The position numbers and the translations under genes were made by a program. The notes under the pieces are model-generated. The model saw only the letters and a list, made by a program, of their open reading frames with translations. It did not search any database and had not been told where the DNA came from. A stretch of 64,000 nucleotides of DNA from Trissonchulus latispiculum. Lineage: Eukaryota; Nematoda; Enoplea; Enoplida; Ironidae. Below, piece after piece: positions 52,346 through 64,000 of the stretch. The stretch lies in the NCBI GenBank assembly GCA_030248195.1, contig JASAND010028334.1, positions 1 to 64,000 on the forward strand, given 5' to 3'. Positions within the stretch are counted from its first letter, which is position 1; every line of letters begins with the position of its first letter.

Positions 52346-53662
52346 GGTGTAGTCTCACCCAGGCACAAGTCTCACTGAGGCACAATTAGTCTCACTCAGG
52401 CACAGTGAGTTTCACCCAGGCACAAGTCTCGCCGAGGCACAAAAGTCTCACTCAGGCACAAAACGATCTCACTGAGGCACACAGTAGTCTCACTGAGGCA
52501 CAATTATTTCAAAAACCAAGTGTACATAGATTCTGACTTCAATTTGATACCAAGCAAGATTAATGTAATAATGCAAAATGTAATATTTGCGTTTAAACTA
52601 AACTAACTAATCGGAAAAAATTTGTTTGTTATTTAAGTTCACAAACAATTAAGATGTTTGTAGGTTATAACAACAAGAGAAGACAAAAGAGACTGGTGCA
52701 CTCTTTGCTTCTTATACATTCTACGTACTTGGTTATACATTCTAAACCATATATATTTTTAGTTTTTGAGAAAAGCTAAACAACCTTCTGAAACGTCTTT
52801 TTTCCAAACCACAGAAACAAGAAACAAGGAAAAGGTTTCCGATTCTAAATTAATACTTAATTCAAATTTGTGTTCACATCTATTTAGACTTCTGATTCGA
52901 ATCCATTCCTTGTGAATCAGAAAACTTGTCTAATTTTAGGTAGCAATAGATATCAAACAGTTGTCATCTAACAAAAGGCAAGCTAATTAAATTAAATTTT
53001 CCTACGAGATATATATACATAATGCTGCAGCAAAATGTACATACCGCTAAATCTGCACAAACAAAACAATTTCGCTCCCTACATTCTTTGGTCAGACTTT
53101 GGTTATCTTGTCTAATTGCTTTGATATCTTACCGAAAGAAACTACATTTTATTGTGAAAATAAAATTGTTAAGCTATTGCCAAAAGTATTTTGTTTAGTA
53201 GTGTCCAAAGGTTCCAGTTGTGTGTAAATTTTATATATTTCAAGTTCATGCTTAATTTAAAACTTAAAATTCTCTTCTTAACCCTTAATTAATCAATGAC
53301 AGAAAGTTGTAACCTTCAACCATTAATGTGGTTTCGAAAATCACTGGAAAAAATCACGTTTTCTTGAGTCTTCGAAATTTTTGAAAAATTAAAAATAAGA
53401 ATTAAAACTGCTGCAACAAACGACAGCTGTACATAGTGTACGGATGTAATGATTTGCTTAAGTGTATATATTAACACAAATTTTAGAAAGGAGAATCCTC
53501 TTGTGCATGGGTGAAACTAATTGTGCCTGGGTGAGACTAATTGTGCCTCAGTGAGACTGATTGTGCCTCAGCGAGACTTCAAGTTCTGTCTTAAATTTTG
53601 TGCCTCTGTGAGACCATTTTGTGCCTCAGCGAAACTACATTGTGCCTGGGTGAGACACAATC
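52346..53662. mobile_element. Element with inverted TCTCACTGAGGCACAA arrays and 8-bp target duplication
   Basis: The left end starts GGTGTAGTCTCACCCAGG and contains about eight TCTCAC-[TC]-[CG]AGGCACAA units. The right end contains about seven of the same units inverted. TAGACTGA flanks the element at 52338-52345 and 53663-53670, an exact 8-bp duplication. The interior has no transposase. Its terminus resembles that of 62797-63351 (GGTGTAGTCTAGTTTGG), so the two are probably related hAT-like families. Confidence 0.8.
53015..53106. mobile_element. Terminal fragment of the fold-back element family
   Basis: About 90 bp closely match the right end of 34538-35883 (GCTGCAGCAAAATGTAC, ACAAAACAATTTCGCTCC, TTTGGTCAGACTTTGGTT). 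It lies inside the element 52346-53662. Confidence 0.75.
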
Positions 53663-55487
53663 TAGACTGAAGAACTACAGTTGCATGAGTGTTGCAAATA
53701 GAAACGATTTAAGGAACTGTGTCAAAATTAAGTGCCAAATATTAATGCCTAATAATATACGATGCTTTTATACAATTGAAAAATGTATAGACGGCCCAAT
53801 AAAATCGTAGTTTTGGACAAGTAACATAGTATAAATATTGTATTGCATGATTTTTTGTCTTGCTAACAAAAACTGTAAACATCTAGTACTGACACAAAAG
53901 CAACAAAGGTTAACGCTCCCTGCTAAGATTAGTATAAAGCTTTCACGCATGAGTAACTTAACATTTCTGCTGTCTATTTTCTTAGTCTACAACTGTAGAC
54001 TAGCTTTTGTATTTAAAAAACGTAGCAAAAACGGAATGCACGCAGGCGCTAAGGCCATACTTGACAGTGTACGTCTTTAAAGCATGATAAAGAAAACACT
54101 TTATAATTGCATATTTGTTTTTGGAAAAACGTATACACAATGCCAATAAATCCTATATGCGACCAAAACTGAATCGTATAAAATAGTTCGTATTTTGCGA
54201 AATATTTTTGACAGGATTTCTAAAGTAATTGGTAAATCTTGTACATTTTGGGAATTTATTGTATTGTTAATCGTGTTCACATTGTCATCAGATACTAAAT
54301 ATTAAGCACCATATTCTCACTATTAAAACCTATAATTTGGGAACATTTTTAAACAACGACAATTACAAAATTGGATCACAATGCTGTATGTCGAAAAATA
54401 TGTCGTCGAAACAATTCTATTTCCTAAAGAAAACTATATCATGAATAATGATAAATTTGTGCAACCCGTTTGAACAACTCATTTATGGCTAATAAAACCC
54501 GAAATTCACTGTTGCTTTAGAATTGCGGTTGCGTCTTTGTATCGAAACGATATTTGTAACCTCATACATTTGTTGCTTTACGATGAAAGTTTGTATGGAT
54601 AGTTTTGTGTCTTAACGTCAAGTTTGTTATTTTATTTGTTAATTTGTTAATTTAATCTTATCTTTGAAAATCACTTGTCAGTATCTTTCCTGGACTTCTG
54701 ACTAGATCTTAAAGATCCACTGCAAAAGAAATCCTTATTTTCAATTTTTAACTATGTATCATTTTTTAGATTCTAGTTGCTGCAAACGAACTTTTGGAAT
54801 TAAAGATTCAGATGATAAGATTCATTAACTGTGTTTCGTAAATAGTGGAAAATGAGAATATAAAAGAAATCATCTCTGTATAGTTGCCAATGACAATTAC
54901 AGTCAGATTCGATTCGATCCGTTCAATCAGCGACTGGTTCGAATGGATTCGGATGGAATCGAGGGCCATTTGCTAGATGCGCCCGGTAGCTGATTTTGCG
55001 AGCCAATCCGATGTGATCCACATCACTCATGAGATTGGTACAAACTAAAATTACGATAAGAAACTAACCTAAAATTTGTCGGCATGGGCTGGGTAAAACT
55101 TTAGTTCGAGTGTACAAGTATGTTATTATTGTAATTTTAAGCTGCGAATATATACACCCCATTTGCCAAAAATATCTCTAAATATAATATACTAAACTAT
55201 TGTGTCTCCAACAATCATATTCGACAGTGAATTCAAATGGTCCTTTTTAGCGATTTTTTTCGATTTTTATAAATGTTCGTCAAAGGAAAGAGTAAAGTGA
55301 CAACTCCATACGGAAATGAAACAAAAGAGGAATGAAAGTATTGCTAGTACTGAACATAGGTAACATTTTGTCCGTACAAACGTCGCAGCCAAAGTATATG
55401 ATGCGAAAATTAAGAAAAACACACTACCTATGTACAGTGTAATGAATATAGATCAACAACACACGCATTATGCTGAAAATAATATAT

Positions 55488-56415
55488 AACGATAAGTCAT
55501 AGAACAGCTATTGGAAACTGTGAAATGCATGAAGACTAGATGGAAGTGAATCCTTACTAAATTTCTGTTTTTAGAAACCTACAGATACATCACTAATAAA
55601 TAGAATAGAATACATTTGATTAAAACAAGACTAACAGGTATACTGATTAGCCTGTGCTATATCCTAATCGCTTATCACGCAACGACCATATTTTCATTTA
55701 CGTACAGTATTCGTGGTGTGTTCTAGGGAATTGAATCACGTTAGGATGGAGACCGCGAATAAGCCCATAATGACCGAGAAAACCGATACAACTACAGACT
55801 TAAATAGCTATGGTGTAGGCCAGGAATGCACTTACTAGACATTTCTACAAATAGGACTCTGTAAAAAGAAGACAAATAACTACTTTCTTCGATACAGTGT
55901 GAATGTTCTCTAAAAGCCAAATACTTATACTGATCTTTAATTGCACCGTCTGCAAGAAAACTGTCCACTTTCGTATAACATATGTAATAGAAATACTTGT
56001 ATGATGTAAAATGACCTTACGGTAGCGTTAATCCCCATCTGGCCAAATGCCAAACAATGTAGACTTATATGGAAACGCTCCATGCTAACTTCAGCTTATC
56101 TAGGAAACTAGTTCCGGGAATTTCCTGTTCGCTTTGGCTCTAGTCCAAGCTATCTACAGTAATCTCAGCTAGGTCTAGGTAAAACTAGTTTCTCCAGCAT
56201 CGTATCTGGGATAGCTCTAATTTGGATTTACGAAAACTACAGTTAGAATAAGTATACGTATTCCATGACCATGGACTAAATAGTAACCAACAAGAAAACT
56301 AACTATTTCAAGTGAAACGTTAATCACCTTTCTTAACGAGAACTATGTATATCACAATGGATAATTCTGTAATCTGAATATAATACGTAATAACAACCTG
56401 TAAACAAATTACGTA
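55488..56415. repeat. Direct duplication, copy B (928 bp)
   Basis: Counterpart of 39135-40126, ending 420 bp beyond the apparent stop of the ATPase gene's large exon. It lacks the ~60-bp segment present in copy A. Confidence 0.85.
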
Positions 56416-56835
56416 TTGTATGCTTCATTAAATGAATAGCAATAGAAGAAAACAAAGTATTTCTATTTTTATGCATTCTATTTATGCAACTGTGAAATGT
56501 TTCTAGGGATTTTACCTCCAGTATATTTCAATGCAAATTGTTGGCTCTTATATGTGTTAGGTTTATGTATGAGGGCTTTCATGCCAACACACACAGCACT
56601 TGTCGTTCAAAACTTTTGTAGCAATTTTTGATTCTATTTTATAAAGTGTGTTATTTGGTGTTGTTACTATGTTGTACATATTCAATAACAGAAAGGTTTA
56701 ATTGAATGTTACAGAAAAATATCAAAATATGTATATGAAAATAACCACAACACAATTGCAACTCAAGTTCATTGAAACAGTGATAACTGTTTACAGACAT
56801 TTGTTCTGTGTACAGGAAATATGCTATCAAAAACA

Positions 56836-59800
56836 CTACTCCTGTAAGTCTGTTGTCGTCGTTAAAACAGGAATGCCACGAGCATATATAGGTAGAGGCT
56901 GTGACGAAGGTGCCATCGTTTCAATGTTATCAGTCATCCTAACTGAAACAGGAATAGCTTCTGATGTAGTTGGTATTTCACAATCTTCAATAACACTATT
57001 TATTCCAATTGTTGCTGTAGGTGTCTCGATATCATTTCCGACTTCACTATTCGCAATTGTTTCAGTACAAGTATTGGATATAGAGGATTCGTGTCTGCGA
57101 TCAGTGGTTGTAGGAGATGTAAACACATCGTTTGAATGTTTAGAAATTTTGGTTGCTTCTGTAGTTATAGTTTCGCTTGATATTCGTTTACCAGTTGATG
57201 AATAATTCGATATGCATGTATGCATGAAATTTTCTGAAGGTATAGAAGAAGCTTCGTCGGAATGCAGAGATGACGCACCACTATCACTCAAAGCAGACAC
57301 ATGTAACGCAGTTTTTTCTGTTGTAACTTTGTTTCCGTTATTAGTGTGTTGTCGATTAGATCGCAGCAAACGTTTCTCCATTGGCATAAACCATGCTATA
57401 TCTCGTTCTAATGGATCTTGGTAGCGATTTGTTTCCATCCCTTCCGTCTCCTCTTGCGTACCGACGACATCGCAAACAGCGGGGGTGGTGACAGCGCGTT
57501 TGTTCTGTATATTAGTAACTTCGTTATCGGGGCTAACATTGCATGAGAAATCAGTGATCATGTTGTCTTCAGAACAAATATCTTCCAGATTTCCGTTGAG
57601 ATCGGCTTGACTTGAACTAGGAACACAGAAATTAGTTTGTGTGCGTTGTAAATCCTTGTATTTGAGTATCTTCGAATTTAGTGTGGCATTAAGCGAGACG
57701 AAATCTGAATTTTCAGCAGGAATCATTTCTTCATTTGCAACAGTTTTCACAGATGTCTCAAAATCTGAAATTATCAATCTCCTGTTAGCAGACGTTGGTC
57801 TGGGTTCGTTAGCATCAAAAAATGTGGCGAGATGTTGATATGGGGTATGATTCTGTTCATTATCGCTTTGTGGAAGTGCAGATTCAGCCAACTGAATTGT
57901 ATTAGAATGTTGTATTAGAGCTATTCTACATAGCTCCAATTCAGAATTAGCCAGTAGAGTTGTGCCACGTATAGTAAAACCAAGTTTTTCCTTTAGAATT
58001 CCCAAATATCTGTTTTTACAAGGTTCCCCTGGAATGCATGGAAACGATATAGGAATATTCCAATTATGTTCATAAGGAGTTAGAATATCAAAGTTGCGGC
58101 GTATAGTCGATGATTGTTTGCGCATTAGTTCATATCGAGTTATGTCGACTCCCAATTCTTCAAAAATAACATAGTCTACTTCTTGTATCTTCTTCTTAAC
58201 GAATACTAGTCCTTTATTTTTTCCTTGGTAAGGAACAAGAAATGGAGCCATCAGAAGCATATCATCAACCTAAAATACAACCAACTAGGACATGTATACG
58301 GTTTATGTTGTATATAGTATATTAGTTACTAAAACATACAAAGGAAGTATCTTATGTTTAATTTTTGTGTTACTATAAACTTAATTGACAACTGGTAATT
58401 CACTAAATAACACAACGGTCATATAATGACATGTTGTTAAAGTCTCTTCTTTGATGACAATAATGTTGACATAATATTTGTAGTGATTTTGTTTATATGT
58501 ATTCAATTGTTAATTTCCAAATACACATAGAGCGAAACCTTACTTTATTCATGTACAGTTTTCGCAGTTTTGCACTTGCATTTTCTTTGATGACATGAGC
58601 TACTACATACGGCCCAGGATCATTTGCAGCTTTCCTATGGACACGTTGTAGTATCGATATTTCCGTAGAATACCCAATAGGACGTTTTGCCGTACAAGGA
58701 TCGCCCACACAACGCATTAGCTGCAATTGCACACGAAAAACCACGTTCTTTGATTTTTGAGTTGGCAAAAGTATAAATATCATGAACTATTCTGTTAGAC
58801 TCTTCTAGTCATTATTTATTTCATTATATTTTGCATAAAAGCTAATAAAGTTATATATAGACGTGTTTCAATTACAGCAATGAAGGCACGATAACATCAA
58901 CTACAAGACGTACTCGAACAACACAGTCTTTCCATCGTTCACTTTGTTTGATGATAGCAACTGCATCGATTAAATTGTTTTCTGATATCAGAAATGTGTA
59001 TTCGTTAGTTCTCGTACCAGCAATCGCAGAAATCAAGTAGTCAATAATATGTAGCGCAACCGAAATCCGTACTGCTAATTCCAAACATTTTGGATTTTCA
59101 AAGTATGGTTTTCCTAATGCAAGATCTGCATTAACAGAATCTACCATACGATCATATTCTCGTCTAAGGTATGCTGCTGCTAAAGTATCCAGTGTATATG
59201 TGCGTGTTCCTGATCTGAAACCAATTAACTCAGTTATAAAAATTTCGCATAATTCAGTATGGAAACACGTAAAATTCAAAATGCCTAGTCTGGTATTCGC
59301 TATAGAAATTCTTATGTCCTCATCGCATATAGACTTAAATTACAGAATATTTATAATTAGGTCCTACAACCGGCAGTCGCTTGCATCTGTAGCTAGGATC
59401 AACAATTACGTAACACACGGAGCATTTATCTAATATCTTACTTTGTCTGATGTATTTTCCATATGCCTTTAAAAGCAGATTTTAAAGTTGTGTGACGGAA
59501 CTTATTTTGTAGCACTCCATCTGCTGTATCACGTTGTGTCGTTTTGTAGAATTTTGTTAATCCAGGAAGCAGAACTACTCAACAACAGAGCAACTGATAT
59601 AATATGTAAACATAGAAAATATACAAACAACAACGACACACAGTACCACGATTCATTAGTCCATATTGTGTAACATAGACATTATGTTTGTAGACAGTAC
59701 ACGCCGACAAATGGTATATACACAATATCTGCATATACAATTAATGCACCTGTTGTGTTTATCTTATTACCTATCCCAAAAGCCATCACACTGTTTGGCT

Positions 59801-61195
59801 TCAATATAAATTTTGAGGAGCGCTCTATTCGACAGTCCACCGTACACATGAACAGGAGCTGCAATAGGCTTTGCATGGTCACTTCCTTTAAATGAAGAAC
59901 TTCCACCAAAATGTGACCAAGCAGCGTTGAGCCATCCCAGTGCTTCTGGTAATCCACCGCTCCCACTTTTAGCCAATGACGATACCGTATTTATAAATTC
60001 ATCAGACACCAAGAAAATAGTTCCATCTTTTCTTGTATTAAATAACTGAAAAGAAATTATTACACAAGTACTTTCATTTTTGTCACCCTGCCATCAAGTA
60101 TACAATTGGCAATATACATTGTAAGAGGTTTTTGTTTAAAATGTTATTATTTTTGTTTTATAATATCACGATAATATTACAACAAAAACGTGCCCTCGTT
60201 TTTCTTCAAGCTAATAAAAAAACTGTAAATATATTGTGTATGGAGATCTATTGTTAACACAATTACAGTAGTAGACCAAGTACATATCTTTTACATTACA
60301 TTTACTATCTAAATTCATGGGAAATCCTTTTATAAATATCAAATAAACACAATTGTTTTACAAAATTTGATCCTACATAGTTTAGCACGCTTAATTTGAT
60401 TTAAAATTATTGGTGAACTGTACGTGTTTAGGTATTATATACATGAATGTGGTCATGTGTTCAGTGTTTAATAACATACTTCTTTTTGCTGTTTCTGGGC
60501 TCCTTGTGCAGTACACCATGCCATACAGGTATCATGAAAATGATCCTCTCCCAGCACAGATTCTATTATTTCCCGAAAAACATATTTCATTGATTTTGTT
60601 TTACCAATAGATGGCCTTCCAGATACAAACAAAATTGTTGACAGCATCTGCGTTGTTGTTTTTTGTCGGCCCATATCCTTATGATCAACTAGAATGTCTA
60701 CAAAAATAAGATTTATGAAGTCACTTTTCATTCGTAAACATGCAATTTTCTGTGATCCAATATGACAGTAGTCATGTTACAACATTATCACGTTGACATA
60801 TTGTATCTATATTTCTATTGTTGTGTAGCTGTAAACGTTTTCTGTTGTGATAGTATAAGAACAAATTACTGATAGCATCAATTGTAATATAAAAAAACAT
60901 TACAAATTACACAAATTGTTCTAACCTCCCGCGGCATAAAACGCCAACTCTATAAGTGCACCAAGTACATGAGTTGAACTGATATTTTTGGAGACTGCGA
61001 CAGTTGCCAAATAAGTTTGTACTGTTTCGTTTTCTAACAGTAACTGCACATTGTATGGAATATGTAGAATATCAGTAAACAGTTCTTCTACACTGGTTTC
61101 ATCCAAATTCAATACAGTGGCATTTATGTTCTTTCCTTTCGTTACAGAAGAATTCGGTTTTATTGATTCCGAATGACAGCCTAATTTTGATGCAG
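56836..61195 (-). CDS. P-loop ATPase resembling DUF3987 helicase-like proteins, with long disordered tail
   Basis: Six minus-strand exons with matched phases: 61195-60926, 60697-60480, 60045-59771, 59214-58914, 58720-58544 and 58269-56836. The order of elements fits DUF3987-type ATPases of phages and bacterial mobile elements: a helical lead-in (LATVAVSKNISSTHVLGALIEL), Walker A GRPSIGKTKS in exon 2, Walker B-like IFLVSDEF in exon 3, then VYGGLSNRALLKIY and DGFWDR, which recall the strand and arginine region before the C-terminal helices (exon 4). Exon 5 has ILQRVHRK and YVVAHVIKENASAKLRKLY. Exon 6 adds about 475 residues; the first 130 look folded, the rest is Ser/Thr/Asn/Asp/Glu-rich. It stops at TAG (56836) or splices on to 45521. 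The start lies beyond 61200. The family call is from motif layout only; another P-loop NTPase family is possible. Confidence 0.6.
58300..58540. other. Short intron between exons 5 and 6 of the ATPase gene
   Basis: AT-rich, GTAAGG donor at 58543-58538 and TTTTAG acceptor at 58270. No other feature. Confidence 0.5.
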
Positions 61196-61229
61196 CTAAA
61201 ATAGTATTAGAAATTGACTATATATTGAC

Positions 61230-61978
<749 letters not shown>

Positions 61979-62496
61979 TGCGTATAGAGACATGTACATC
62001 TGTCCGTACATCTATACATACCTATATTTATATATGTACTACATGTATCTTTTGTTACATTAAGATAATACTTGTAACCGCTAACAATTATCTTAGGATT
62101 CAACAGACAAATGTTTTCGAATCAAAATTGGCTGAATTGCATTTTTTGATTTTTAACCTCAAACAATACTTTAAAATAACAAAGAAATCTCTCCCATCAC
62201 AAACCTATCGTACACGTACACAAAAAGAAAAACTGTAATGGAAACATGCTTTGCCGATACTAAGGCAGACGCACACTTGAGCGTAACTTTCGCAAAACTT
62301 AACCGATTTAGTTCAAATTTGCTATAGATGCATTTCAACACATTTCTGATCGATCTGCAGCAAAATTTTAAAATTTTAAAAGTTTTAAATTTTTAAGTTT
62401 TCCAAGGGGGCACTGAGGGCAACCAAAACATTTTTTGTCTACGATTTCGCTGAAAAGTAGCATATACGGGTTATCTTGGTCGCTGAACACGAATCT

Positions 62497-62613
62497 GAAA
62501 ACCGTTTTTCGGATCCAGCTTTTTGTTAGCTAGAAATAAGCTAAAGTTGTTAGCTTAATGTTTAAGCTTATATATAGCTAACCAAAAGCTGGATCCAAAA
62601 ACGGTTTTCAGAT
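62497..62613. repeat. Imperfect 38-bp inverted repeat
   Basis: GAAAACCGTTTTTCGGATCC and AGCTTTTTGTTAGCTA are mirrored by TAGCTAACCAAAAGCT and GGATCCAAAAACGGTTTTC around a 40-base centre. It probably marks a small decayed repeat spanning about 62250-62640; the start (CTAAGGCAGACGCAC) also occurs at 51870. Confidence 0.6.
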
Positions 62614-62796
62614 CAACATATCATAGACTTGTCACAAGAAACTGTTTTTTACCAATTTGTTTGCTCATTATGTCATACTATCAGATGCCAGTTACAATAC
62701 GTACATAGATACCTATATACATGTATGTATATATACATATATACTTATCTGTTTCTGTTACTACACATATACATACATACATCTCCACTTACTAAA

Positions 62797-63351
62797 GGTG
62801 TAGTCTAGTTTGGCCCAACTCTGATATGGCCCAACTGTCACTTAAATTGCTAAGCCCCGCCCACTTTACTAAAAGGAATTGTCTTACGGTAGAATTTGTA
62901 TGAAACTAATAATGAGGGGGAGGGGGACTGTTCACAAAAATTATGTTCTAATTTAATTATTAATCTTATTCTTCTTATTTAATAAATACTGTAATTTAAA
63001 TTAAAATTAGTTAACGTAATCTGAACATTTCCGTATTATGTCTTGTCCCATTAAAAATAAAATAAACTGGAATACAAAATAATTATTAGAATAAATTTAT
63101 ATCGGGCACTTAAAAATTTCTATTCAAATTTACCTTGCAACAGAAAATAAGTTGTTGGTAAAATTTCCTTGTAATTTTATAATAGTTATAACTTACATTT
63201 TTAAATAAATGCACCCCTTGTTAGAATTTACACAAACATACATGAGGATAGAATTGTCCACAACACATGCATACATTTGTCAACTGTCACTTTGAAAGGA
63301 CCAATCGTAATTATTGGGCCAATTCAGAGTTGGGCCAAGTCATACCAAACC
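62797..63351. mobile_element. 555-bp hAT-like MITE with 8-bp target duplication
   Basis: Left end GGTGTAGTCTAGTTTGGCCC and reverse-complemented right end GGTTTGGTATGACTTGGCCC both continue AACTCTGA..TTGGCCCAA-type words. TTACTAAA flanks it at 62789-62796 and 63352-63359. The interior is AT-rich and non-coding. Confidence 0.82.
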
Positions 63352-63469
63352 TTACTAAATCTTCGCTAAGTTTTAAGACCTTATAAATATCAAATTAATC
63401 TTTACACTTCCAGTTCAAACTATCACTTATTTGTCCAATACTCTGCAACTACCTTTTGTATTATTTCAG

Positions 63470-63585
63470 GACTCCTCATCTAAACAGCGTTGACGCTTTA
63501 TATTTTCTACAATGGCTCAGAATTTCCAGAATATGAACGACGAACAATTAGATAACTTACTGCAACAGAATCCCCCGTTACCTTA
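63470..63585 (+). CDS. First coding exon of a gene running off the window
   Basis: After acceptor TATTTCAG, ATG at 63512 opens MAQNFQNMNDEQLDNLLQQ and NPPLP, with the exon closing at a consensus GTAAGT donor (63586). The peptide is Asn/Gln-rich and unidentified. The acceptor before the ATG means a 5' untranslated exon lies upstream. The gene is divergent from the minus-strand ATPase gene. Confidence 0.5.
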
Positions 63586-63589
63586 GTAA

Positions 63590-64000
63590 GTTCACTAAAT
63601 ATATCATTTCTTCATATTTTTCTTTATCATGAAAATATTGATACAATATAATTTCATTGAGACGTTCAGTTAACACGTCCACGACAATATAATCACACCG
63701 GTGCGTTAGCACACTCGTAATTTACTAGTCCTTCTGCCATAAATATCGAATGATACACACTTAAAAATGTACGTATTCTTTGTCATATATGTCAGAATCT
63801 ATTTTTGCCACTTCCCCAATAATTCAATTTGAGATGGTACTGACTGAACAGGGTAACTGTTATCAACAGTACATAATAGAATAAGAGTATCAAACTCTTA
63901 CGCTACTATGTACTAAACATGCTTGACATGCTCGGGCCGTTAACTCGAGAACGCCCTCCCCCGAAAGTCTCGGGGGGAGGTCGCACCCTACAGGGGGTTC
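63590..64000. other. Intron start and GC-rich repeat edge
   Basis: AT-rich until 63925, then GC-rich GGGGGGAGGTCGCACCC-type sequence up to the window edge, resembling the end of another word-array repeat. Confidence 0.35.

Larger units (their letters stand above)
51348..55027. mobile_element. Possible 3.7-kb element with AGTGATGTGGATC ends
   Basis: AGTGATGTGGATC at 51348 is mirrored by GATCCACATCACT ending at 55027, and both ends have subterminal GGATCG / CGGATTGG words. The interior is AT-rich and includes the nested element 52346-53662. Flanking 8-mers do not match, so these may instead be two solo fragments of one family. Confidence 0.45.

Noticed and set aside
56702..57205. 167-codon plus-strand frame
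   Set aside because: It is the antisense shadow of the large minus-strand ATPase exon.

Overview
The window is animal nuclear DNA. It is AT-rich, its genes are split by introns with consensus GT...AG borders, and it is crowded with transposable elements. Three things point to an invertebrate metazoan: an astacin metalloprotease gene ending in a ShKT domain, a secreted precursor of amidated neuropeptides, and a BEL/Pao LTR retrotransposon. I cannot name the lineage. The neuropeptide motif (FYSWH-amide) is vaguely kinin-like, which would suit a lophotrochozoan, but that is only an inference.

Layout. 1-20 kb: two tail-to-tail astacin-ShKT paralogues. The plus-strand copy (190-2184) looks dead, with zinc ligands lost and the catalytic exon one base short. 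The minus-strand copy (19925 down to 3428) has an intact HExxHxxGxxH site and five phase-compatible exons; its 10.6 kb intron carries a complete BEL/Pao element (8165-14751) with identical 182-bp LTRs and a 5-bp target duplication. 20-28 kb: repeats, a tRNA-like sequence with a CUA anticodon (23501-23573) and two small minus-strand exons. 28.2-28.7 kb: the neuropeptide precursor. 29.2 kb: one clean minus-strand exon of unknown identity. 30-36 kb: nested repeats, including a 59-bp tandem array, a hAT-like element with perfect 8-bp target duplications, a 197-bp satellite-like array and a 1.35-kb near-perfect inverted repeat.

36-61 kb is the least ordinary part. It contains two minus-strand multi-exon genes that I assembled from splice sites and reading phase. 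The right-hand one (61195-56836, probably continuing to 42692) encodes a P-loop ATPase resembling the DUF3987 helicase-like proteins of phages and bacterial mobile elements, followed by a very long Ser/Thr/Asp/Glu-rich tail. The left-hand one (41835-36184) encodes a charged, disordered protein. Nearly all joins in the tail and in the second gene are phase 2. A ~1-kb segment is duplicated in direct orientation at 39135 and 55488. At 63.5 kb the coding start of a plus-strand gene begins and runs off the window.

A recurring theme is short non-autonomous elements, several with exact 8-bp target duplications, whose ends are packed with one short repeated word that differs between families (TGAAAC, GACCGC, GGCCCG, TCTCACTGAGGCACAA, TTGGCCCAA). 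All exon structures were built by eye from splice consensus and phase, without transcripts or database searches.
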